Origin: Gracilaria gracilis
Taxonomy: Eukaryota > Rhodophyta > Florideophyceae > Gracilariales > Gracilariaceae
Length of the DNA stretch: 64,000 bases
Assembly: GCA_030374805.1 (NCBI GenBank)
Contig: JARGSG010000086.1
Coordinates: 1-64,000 of the forward strand
Reading direction: 5' to 3'
The notes under the pieces are model-generated. The model saw only the letters and a list, made by a program, of their open reading frames with translations. It was not told the origin of the DNA and did not search any database. This document shows positions 52,800-61,768 of this stretch, piece after piece. Position 1 is the first letter of the stretch. Each line of letters begins with the position of its first letter. A program made the translations under genes and the position numbers.

Positions 52800-55395
52800 C
52801 TCCAGCTGGCGTTTTACCGAAAAACTTTAAGATCTTACAACATCCAACCACCATCAATGGATCCTAAATATCAAAGACAAGGTCATTGAACACGACTATA
52901 AAGCTCTTCTTGACCACAGCTTTGCACCTTAAACTCCTAAAAACAAGAAGGCCTTTTTCAGTTTTCGCAGAATGATCATTAAGAGCGTAACTCTAGAAGT
53001 GGTCAACCTCATTTCTGATCCAAAAATCTTCACCAAATCCCCTGGTCAAATTGTTGAAGAAGTTACGACCATTCTCCCCAGCAAAGACCAAACTGGTTCG
53101 TTTTCCCTAATGAACGAAGCACTATATGTTTCTCGCTCCGGAACCATCGCCGCCTACATTGCGGAGCACTTGGCCATTCTAAAGAAACAAGTCATAGCTA
53201 ATGCCCCAGGTATTCAATCAGAAGCATTCACCGTCAACTTCACCATCCAAGGACTAATACCGTACCAACGATTTGGAACTCAAGCCACAACTATGCTATT
53301 GAACTCCCAGCCGACTACAATCAATGAATTTCAGCTTAACCTCAAAGAATATGAGCGTTTACTACAATGGCAATCACAGCAAGTCTCTTCTTCGCCTTCC
53401 GGTTGCTCTTTCAAAAAGCGTTATAGTGGCAGGGGACATGGTCGTAGCCGTGGCAGAGGCCAAGGCCACCGTTACCAATACAGGCAAGTGACTGAAATGC
53501 TGTCAAATATATCCAACAAAATAGAGGAGATGCAGTCCGATAACAAAGCTCGCAAGCTTCGCGGCAGGGCACGTGCTAATGCCGCTCATGGGCAACCCGA
53601 AATATCGGAAGAGACCCTCCGGGATCTCATGGAAGTGGCAGACTCGGCAGATGTGGATGCAGAACCGCAGCGTAAGTACTTGCTTGACTCAGGTGCCCAT
53701 CGAACAATCATCAATCATTCCGTCCCCAACACGACTAACCTGCCCCATTCTATCGTCTCAATAACGGCTTCGGATACACCGCTCCACACAACACAGTGGG
53801 GAACACCTCTGATCAGAACTAAGGCCGGCTGCAATATTGCTGTGCCAGCACTGCTCAACCCGAAGGTTAAGAGTGACCTACTCTCCGTCCAAACGCTCAC
53901 GGACCTCATCGGTTCAGTAGTATTCACTCGGACCAAGGCCTTTCTGTTCCACAAGCACACGCTCCAATTGGAGGCAACTGCAACGTGGAACCAGGGAGCT
54001 TACCTCCTCGACCTCGCTCCGATAAATAGTAAAGCCCTAAATACCATATCTGAGACCTCCACGCCAGCCTTCCGCTCCCATCCCCGCATCCCCCAAATCG
54101 TCGCTCCCAACCTGCCCACGTACAAACGACGCCTTTCGTCTGCCATCAACCACCCGTCACGGACCTCTCACAACAACAGCAAGCCACTATCTCGATACCC
54201 GTTTCAACCCTTACCTGCACCATCCGCTAATCGGCAAACCATGCACGGTTGGCATCTCGTTCTAAATCACGTTCACCCTACAACTCTAAAACGCATGTCC
54301 AAACAAGGACTACTCTCTATGCCAAAAACCATAGCCCATGCCGAAAGCAAACTATCGTGTAGCTCATGCCTTCAAAGCCAAACTTCGCGTACGCCCACAT
54401 CCCGCCACGACGCACAGATATCTCGCCGGGCAAGCGCTAACATCGGAAATATGCGGGCCCCTCCCCACACCTTCCCTGCAGGGCAACCGCTACTGCATGA
54501 CATTTCTAGAAGTTAAGACTCGCTTTATGCAGGGGATAATGGGCAAAACACGCAAGGAACTCCCACAACACATCATCATTTTTACACTGCGGCACATCTG
54601 TAACCGTACTGGTCCCTACCCCATCGTGTACATAACCGACAACGCCAAGGAATATCTCAGTCGCGACATATCTCGTGTATACCAAGAACACGTCATTACC
54701 CACACAACCACGATACCTTACAACCCACAGCAGCCTGCTGTTCCGATAAATCCATACCGAACGCCTTAACCAAACTCTTCTGCACGCAGCTTGGGCTGCC
54801 CTTAAACATAGCCGTCATTCCGACGAATACTGGGAAGCAGCTATCCAAGACGCAGCTTTCAAATACAGTCTCATCTACCATCATGAATTGCAATGCACGC
54901 CATACGAAGCATGGTACCAGCGCCTCGCTCCTGTGAAGCGACTTTTCTCCTTTGGTCAACACGGCTATGCATTCCTCCCCATCGACAAAACCAAACAGAA
55001 GAAATTGGACGACAGAGGCATTCCCTGCCGTTATGTATACAGCCTTGACCACCACAATATCATGGTTTTAATTCTAGGCCATAGTCATCACCGCAAAGTT
55101 CGTATCGTCAACTTCCGCCCGTACATCCCTTCACGCGACCCTTGCTTCAACAACGCCAAAACCATCAAAGCCTAAAATCCTCATCCCACCCCTACAAAGA
55201 TCAATTCCACAACGCCACCGCCACTTTCGTGGCAACAAGCATCACGCTATCCTGATGCACCAGACTGGGAACGCGCTCACAACGAAGAACTGGAAAAACT
55301 GGACAACATGATGGCTGTCAAATGGCCTCCACCTTCCGGACTTCCGAAACACCTCGTATCCTTCACAATTAATAACAGTCTGGTCACAATCTCCT
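52800..55395 (+). mobile_element. Ty1/copia retrotransposon fragment
   Basis: Gag, protease, integrase and the first residues of reverse transcriptase in copia order. It begins right after the right repeat of element D with a decayed gag N-terminus (NFKILQHPTTI, then KDKVIEHDYKALLDHSF in another frame). It ends near 55395, a few dozen residues into the RT region (WERAHNEELEKLDN). No LTR is present on either side, so both ends were lost. Confidence 0.8.
52972..55175 (+). pseudogene. Copia gag-protease-integrase
   Basis: The first frame (52972-54516) has a Gag-like N-terminus and an Arg/Gly-rich segment (GRGHGRSRGRGQGHRYQYR). The protease motif is YLLDSGAHRTI. A GAG-pre-integrase zinc region (WHLVLNHVHPTTLKRM, CSSC) comes next. 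The integrase core continues in another frame from about 54375 (LTSEICGPLPTP, VYITDNAKEYLS); here Glu stands where copia integrases have the first catalytic Asp. A further shift near 54760 leads to ERLNQTLLHAAW and a copia-type C-terminus ending at 55175. At least three lesions; inactive. Confidence 0.75.
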
Positions 55396-55440
55396 CGGTC
55401 TGATGTCATTCCAACTGCCGTACGATCAATAATACTGGAT

Positions 55441-56649
55441 GTAGGGCCGAACCTACTGGAACGAATTCACTGAGCCTGAAGGTAGGATGCGAATGAATCT
55501 TGGGTATCTGTTCTGTTGGTACCAAGTGGAGTTTCACGATATGGAAGCTCCCGAACGTAACAGATTATACCTCAGGCTCCCATTCTTTCAGGACATTGAC
55601 TGGCAGGAGTCCTGGCGAGTGTTCAATCTCCTTGCGGAACCCACTTTTCCTTTGGTTTCCTACCACTCGCGTCAATTGATTAACAAACCGACGGACCGCC
55701 GCAACTGCCTGACCTGACACGTACTTATGGTGGAATGGGCCGTGTTCATTTTCATGCCATTCCTGGATACCTGCAGGTATGGAGTTCGGTGCCACGTGCG
55801 CACCACAGATTACCGAGTCTGGAGTTATGAAAACAGTTGCCCGAGTTCGGCAGGCCGTTTGGTTCGTCTCCTTTGGAAGATCATTGCCTACTTCTAAGGA
55901 TTGGGGCATCCAGTACCTTGGCCGGGGGACTGCCTATGGAATTGAACCCGTGGAGACCCTTCTAGATTACCTACTCCGAGTAGATCGGGCCGCTATGCGC
56001 GGTTACCTTTGGTATGACTTCGAGAATGACAACTTTGCACCTATCCCTCGTCAACCTGCAAGAATAGACGACGGAAAGAGCTATCCGCCGTTTCTGGTTC
56101 GCGCCGTGCCAGATTCAATCCCCCAGAATAGCGTTGCGCCCTATTATTTTAAGGCAAGAGGGTTCTCCATTGGGTGTCTGGCTCGTTGCGTTGGGTCCTC
56201 CAGCTATTCTCAGTGACTTGGAAGACCTCTTCGCCCCCGGGACAGTCGCTGCTACTCCCGTTCCTGTGTCATTACCTCAGGATCCTCCGGTAGTTACCGA
56301 GCCCTTCGTTCCGGTGGCAGTGGCTTCATTGGTTGATCCTTCGACTATTGAGGCTCTTCTTTCAATTGGTGGTGCTTCGGCTTCCCCAAGTGTGGCAGTG
56401 CCTGCGCCAAAAAGTGACCGAATCAGTGGTAGAGCCTTCGGCCTTGTCGATCACTCCAAAGGTTTCTGGCGCCCTCGTGGACATTGCGCCCGTCTTCGAG
56501 TCCTCCCTGGCGTCTCTGACCGCAAAATAGGGGGCTTCGACTTGCGCCGCGTTGCAGGGCCTTCTGGTGGAGATGTGAGGGCACGGGTATGTTGGGAACT
56601 GGCGCCTTGGAAATATCTTCATGACGGCTGTGGTATAACAATAAAGTAG
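55441..56649 (+). pseudogene. Antisense-ORF family remnant E
   Basis: Frames on the plus strand align with the antisense ORF of element C: NLGYLFCWYQVEFHDM with HGFLYGWRTFEFFDV; LVSYHSRQLINK with VLAYHSEELLKG; EWAVFIFMPFLDTCRYG (after a stop, about 55733) with KWAVYAFMAFLQAAHEG; and GYLWYDFENDNFAPIP (about 56003) with GFLWYDYYSDTFPAMP. A Pro/Val/Ser-rich end runs to 56649. Three or more frame changes. No gag, pol or LTR of its own is evident here, so it is a fragment of an A/C-type element lying between the copia remnant and element C. Confidence 0.6.
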
Positions 56650-57100
56650 ACAGTCCAAAGCGGTCTTGAGACGGGAGCGGCGGCAGCGTACAGTCGTGTG
56701 ACTGTAATGAGTCCGAGCGGTGAGGGAGGGCGGAAGCACCGGGCGGTCGAAGGAAGAGTGGACGGTGGGTATCACCAAGCGCGTACAGGTGCCCGCAGAA
56801 GGGTACGAACGGTCTGAGAAACCTTGATAGAATTTACCGTGCGGTCTATCGTGAGTGCAAACTAACGAAGAAGACGTTCGGCAGAAGATGCTTGTCGTTT
56901 ACGATTGGGAGGCAGTAAGATCCGAGCTACAACTAAATATCGGGTCTGGGCCCCCCCTACTGACTACTGTACGATCGGTCTAATTTGCATTGTCACTACC
57001 CAACCTGCACACGTGTCCAACTTGTACGCTGTGCCAACCCGTCCGGCGCTCGATCACCAAATCGTACACGTGGCGGTGCCATTGCACCGGCCCACCGTGC

Positions 57101-57467
57101 GTCTGTGTTCTCGGAAATGGAATTTCACATTCAAAAATGCTAGTTTTGGTGACCGATTATCTGGTGACTTTTTCCAATTTTTTTCCGATATTTGGGTTTG
57201 ATATGAAGAAATACGTATTTGGTGTGCTAGTTTGACATTCAAAATTTACAGTTCTGGAAATTCGCCAGTTTTAGAATTTCAAATATGCTAGTTATGGAAC
57301 TGGGGAGTTTCCAGAACTTCATATTTTGAATGTCAAACCAGCACACCAAATACGTATTTTCTCATATCCAACCCAAATATCGGAAAAAAATTAGAAAAAG
57401 TCACTAGATAATCGGTCACCAAAACTAGTATTCTTTAATGTGAAATTCCATTTCCGAGAACACAGAC
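57101..57467. mobile_element. Foldback/MITE-like element with 160-bp arms
   Basis: 57101-57260 and 57308-57467 are imperfect reverse complements (GTCTGTGTTCTCGGAAATGG ... CCATTTCCGAGAACACAGAC at the ends), separated by a 47-bp loop. GTGC occurs directly before and after (57097-57100, 57468-57471), a possible 4-bp target duplication. It is AT-rich inside a GC-rich surrounding and has no coding capacity. Confidence 0.8.
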
Positions 57468-57471
57468 GTGC

Positions 57472-57553
57472 ACTACCCCTCCGTACGTGGACGGCTAATC
57501 AGATACGCTGCGCACCAACTCGGGCCCACTATACTACAGATCCCCCTCCTACA
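57472..57553 (-). repeat. 3' LTR end and polypurine tract of element C
   Basis: The sequence ends ACTATACTACA at 57538, like the ATTGTACTACA end of the element A LTR, and is followed by GATCCCCCTCCTACAC, whose complement is a polypurine tract. The outer LTR boundary to the left is not resolved, because a foldback element occupies 57101-57467. Confidence 0.6.
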
Positions 57554-58652
57554 CTTGCGCTCCGCCCACAGAGCGTCGCGTAGCATCGCCAAGTAACTAC
57601 GCCTATGTCCGCCTGGTTGAGAGGGGGGCATCGTATCCGTTCGGAAAATTTGCCCGGAAAGGGCGGGGCGAAGCCATGGCAAAATTTCCTGAACGCAGCG
57701 GCGAAAGGAGCCTGAGTACGAGTGGTAGAGTTCGAGCCGAACGGAAAGATACGAGGTAAAACGCGAGAGGGTAGATCAGGGACGCACCAAGTCTTTGTCC
57801 AAACGTACGAGGCGGTTCATGGCGCCGCGATCCGTGCGGTGTCCCCCACGTACGGTCTTCACCCGAGTCCGATCGGAAGCATACCAGTCGTCCCTTGAGG
57901 TGCCCATACCGGTCAGCGTACGGGCGCATAGGACGGAACTCTTGGCGTTCGGCACCACCGGTCGCGATGTCTACGTTTGGCGCCAACCACTCGGGAATAC
58001 GCGCCAACCACGTGCTGAGTCCGCACGGTGAGCGGGAAGTCGCAGTATCCGATTCGGAGAGTTTGTCCGGAAAGGGTGGCGAAGCCATGCCCAATTTCTC
58101 TAAGATGACTGTAGCAGATATTGTGCGAATGGACTCTCCGGGGTGCTTCGGCCGTGATGCGTACGAGCGGACTTAGCGGCAGATGCTGGTCGCAGCGAAG
58201 GCGTGCGGGTATCCGAATCGGCGCATACAGTCCGTCTCGAAGGAGAACGTTTGACGAATGCCCGAATCGGTACACACAGTAGGCCTCGAAGGGAAACATC
58301 TGACGGGTAATTCCTTAACGGTCGATCGCCCGTCGGTGCGGCTACGTCGTGTCCGAAGCGGTAGTCCTGGTTCGCGAACGGACCGACGGTCGAAGGGCCG
58401 TCAGTGCTTATCAGGACCGTACGGGCAAGGGGTGCTTGGGGAGGTGAGGTGCGCCTGTACGAATTGGGGGCGGCGCGACGACGAAGCGACTGCAGCTCGG
58501 CGGCGGTGGGGGCGGAACGTCAGCTCCGCCAAGAAAATTAAATCAGCACTGACATTTCGTCCGCGCGGTGCCTGTACGACGACATAGGCGTCGTGGCCAT
58601 TCCAAACGGTCGGTGATAACTCAAGTGTGGCGTCGCCGTCCTAACCCTCCCC
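57554..58652. other. Upstream region of the antisense ORF in element C
   Basis: No supported gene. It has internal direct repeats: 57630-57685 versus 58048-58100 (GGAAAGGG.GG.CGAAGCCATG), and adjoining ~53-bp repeats at 58204-58310 that contain CCGAATCGG..CA.ACAGT and resemble the sequence around the ATG at 58679. Confidence 0.5.
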
Positions 58653-58658
58653 TATAAG
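58653..58658 (+). promoter_or_regulatory. TATA-like box of the antisense ORF in element C
   Basis: CCCTATAAGAGC lies 26 bp before the ATG at 58679 and 68 bp before the in-frame ATG at 58721. Usual TATA-to-start spacing would put transcription initiation near 58683, favouring 58721 as the start codon. Confidence 0.45.
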
Positions 58659-58678
58659 AGCGCAGACAGATCGCCCAC

Positions 58679-60886
58679 ATGCCCGAATCGGTTCACTCTG
58701 AGTCCAACCCCTCGCACACAATGGCGCCGAACCCGAGTGGCTCTGGCACACCATCGACGCCTTTCCGTTCGGTCCCGCTACCGGGTCAGAAGTATGACCA
58801 CCGTTTCTGTCCTGGTTTCAACGCTACTCGTTGGAGAAAGCAGGTCCCGCTATCCGTCTCGGATATGCCCAGAAGCGGTTCCTCGACAGAGGGCGTTTCG
58901 CGTCGATTCCGACGGCGTCATCGATGCGGGATAGGGCGATTCGTAATCCAAAACGGACAAGCCTCGAAGCTTGGCAAGCCCGTTGGAACCACCTGCCTGG
59001 TGTGACCGGACGGAAAGACGAAGAGACCTACGGGCGGAGCGATATGCTATATCTGCGCTGCCCGGAGGACAAGTCCTATCAGGATGCGTTGCAGCGTCTG
59101 TTTCACCGCTGCTCGACCGATTCGGGCTTTCCCGAGAAGGATAGGAACCCGCTTGGACTGGTGATGTTCGAACCGCCGTACGACAAATTGTACTGGCTGG
59201 ACCGTCAATGGTGGGGAAGTAACGGCGCGACGGAGGCGCACATCCAAACGTCCCACGGGTTCCTGTACGGTTGGCGTACCTTCGAATTCTTCGACGTCCC
59301 TACCCATCGCCAATCGGACTTGTACTGCTCCACAAACGAAGTGTGGACCAGCCTCGATGTATCCCGCAACCTATCCGTACCGACTTCGTCCGTGTTGGCA
59401 TACCATTCGGAGGAGCTCCTCAAAGGTTCGCCCATACAGGGTGTCGTCCGTCAGGTCGTGTACGCCAAATGGGCGGTGTACGCTTTCATGGCGTTTCTAC
59501 AGGCGGCTCACGAAGGTATCGAGGTCTTTACCCGTGCGGGGAACGATCGTCCCATAAGGAAGGTCAGACCAAGTACGGACGGTTTTTCCCGATGCCGTAC
59601 AAGCTGGTGTGCATCCTGGGCGAGATGGGGCTCCAAAACGTTCTCCGTGGCACCGTGTTCCCCCCGCAGGTCGGCGAGAAACTGCTGCAATACTCATTGG
59701 AGACCGATTGGGACAACACCTCGGGGTTCTTGTGGTACGACTACTACTCCGATACGTTCCCGGCAATGCCTTCGACCGGTTCGGTAGCGACGCCGATCAC
59801 TCGTGTCCTGAAAGGTCGGGAGAGTCTTCCCCCCTGGCCCTTCAAAACCGTTCCGGACTTCTTCCCGCATGGGTTCATGGCGCAGGACTTCGAGGACGTG
59901 GCGCCACTGCTGACTCCGATGGTTACACACGTTGAGGCGAAGACCGTCTTGAAGGCAGGAGTGCAGGCAGGATCAGGTCAGAAATCTTGGGACGAGTCCG
60001 GGTTCGCCATTGAGGACAGTGCCAGTCCCAACTCGGACGGTGATACGCACAACGCCTTTCTGGCTCTCCGTGCGGCTTGTATTCCGTTCGGGGAGGAGGA
60101 GCCTGCCACGCTTGACAACGCTCTGTTGGCGGCCCGAGCATGGATGCGCCGTGCGGTCAACGCCGGGATTGCTCTTCGTGAGCAAGCTCAGGCGCAGCTT
60201 AACCTGCTCGGCTACCTTCGGGCCCACTCCCTGTTGGTCTTGGCGTCTTATGAGAAGTCCGTGATGGCTGGTCTGGGTACCGCGCCCGGTGTGGATGGAA
60301 TGTCGATGTCGACGTTCGCACCGCCATTGGAGGAGCTGGTGACTAAGTCCTATGAGGGCATAGCGCAGCAGGCCGATGCGGAACGTATCGTCGACCACGT
60401 CGTTAAGAATATGCGCCAAGCGGCGGGGTCCGTCTTCAAGGGCTTCGAGCTGATTGCGCCCAATGTTCCGTCCGGGGATGAGCCTGAAGGTGAAGGCCAA
60501 TCCGGTGACGGCGCAGGGCCAAGTGGTACAAATGCGACTCCCAAAGGGAGACTGCCCAAAAGGAGGTGACTCCGGCGGTCGAAGATGTTCCCATGTCATC
60601 TCCGGGAGGACGGCAAGAGGGAACGGAGACCGTGACGGTTGAGGAGGACCTCATAGAGCCAGCTCCTGCGCCCGCAAGCCAATCGGGCGGTAAGTCGGGA
60701 GGGAAAAAGAAGGTCGTCGCCACTTCGCCGTGGCACCGCCTTGGCATTCCAGCCGATGAAGACCAGTTCGGGCTCGCGTGGTGGTTCCACTGCGGGGTGT
60801 GGTACCTCTCCGTGGGGTACCCGTGGGCGTGGCATCACGAAGCCCGGTTGGAAGAAGACTACTTAGTTGACCGTGCGTACTTGTAG
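58679..60886 (+). pseudogene. Antisense ORF of element C, best-preserved family member
   Basis: Read from ATG 58679 or, more likely, 58721 (MAPNPSGSGTPSTPF). It continues in a second frame from about 58840 (AGPAIRLGYAQKRFLDRG) and a third from about 59575 to 60569 (FFPMPYKLVCILGEMG). A further overlapping frame (60566-60886) is rich in Gly/Ser/Lys and ends WWFHCGVWYLSVGYPWAW. Total about 700 residues. The middle is globular-looking and rich in Trp/Tyr/Phe (KWAVYAFMAFLQAAHEG; GFLWYDYYSDTFPAMP). The C-terminal part has long Ala/Leu-rich helices (ALLAARAWMRRAVNAGIALR). No known domain is recognised. Conservation with A and E at protein level implies past selection. Lies opposite gag-pol and ends about 250 bp from the pol stop. 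Confidence 0.65.
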
Positions 60887-61139
60887 CTTCTTTTTCCTAA
60901 GTAAACTTGTGATAGTTTTTGATGACCTGTGGGCAATAGCGTGTCATTCTGCGTGCGCTGTTATCGAAAAAGGCGGCTTTTTGTAGAAATCGAAAAGTAA
61001 TGGACCAATAGGCGTACGTTCGTCGTGGTTTGCCGCCCAATGATAACGTAGTGGTGGCGTCTTTTGGTGTCCCACGACGGTTCACAGCTTTCGTCCCAGT
61101 ACATAGGATCTCGGATCTCCGATCCGCCTTTCCCCCTCT

Positions 61140-61532
61140 CTAAAGTGTCGCCGATGCCGATGGGTTTCGGCGACGCCAATAGCGTGCGATAAAGTGTTGG
61201 GGGATGTGCTCCGGCGGTCCGAAAGTATCCTGATCGGTGCGGTATCCATGCCAACCTACGCGATATTCTTGTCCGTTCGGGGTGTCGCGATAGTCGACGA
61301 CGCGTTCTACCACGCTTGGAGTTGTTCCGGGCGGTGGGGTAGGTTGGTCGTCGACGAGTTCGTCCGCATACGGTCCTTCAGGGTCGGCAGCTACTGTGCC
61401 GCGTGTCCGTTCGGAAGTGACCGGTGTGGTTGTTGACCGCGTGGTCGGCGCCTTTGTTACTCTGTCGATGCTGATGGTATTTTGAATACCGTCTTGGTCC
61501 AACGTGACGGTCGCATCTGTGGCGGAAACCAC
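61140..61532 (-). pseudogene. Pol C-terminus of element C with chromodomain-like end
   Basis: Encodes VVSATDATVTLDQDGIQNTI (like the integrase tail of element A), then a Thr/Pro-rich linker and VERVVDYRDTPNGQEYRVGWHGYRTDQDTFGP, a chromodomain-type beta-sheet and aromatic pattern. It is in a different frame from the upstream pol and separated from it by a decayed stretch (61533-61768) with stops. Confidence 0.65.
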
Positions 61533-61768
61533 CTTGTACGGTCCTACTGTCTTGGGTAGTAGTTTCCAGTACGTACGTTCCTGATCCGTAAGGTCCTCCT
61601 CCGTGTTCTTGTAGTCCAGTCAGTCAACGAACACCTCTTCCCCGGGGGTAGGGCTCGGCGTGTACCGTACGGACTTATCGAAGTTTTCCTTATAGCGCTG
61701 TAGGGCGCGGTTGAACTTTGTCCGAGCGGTCTGCAGCGTGGTCTGTAGGAGCTTGAGCGTGTAGCGTT

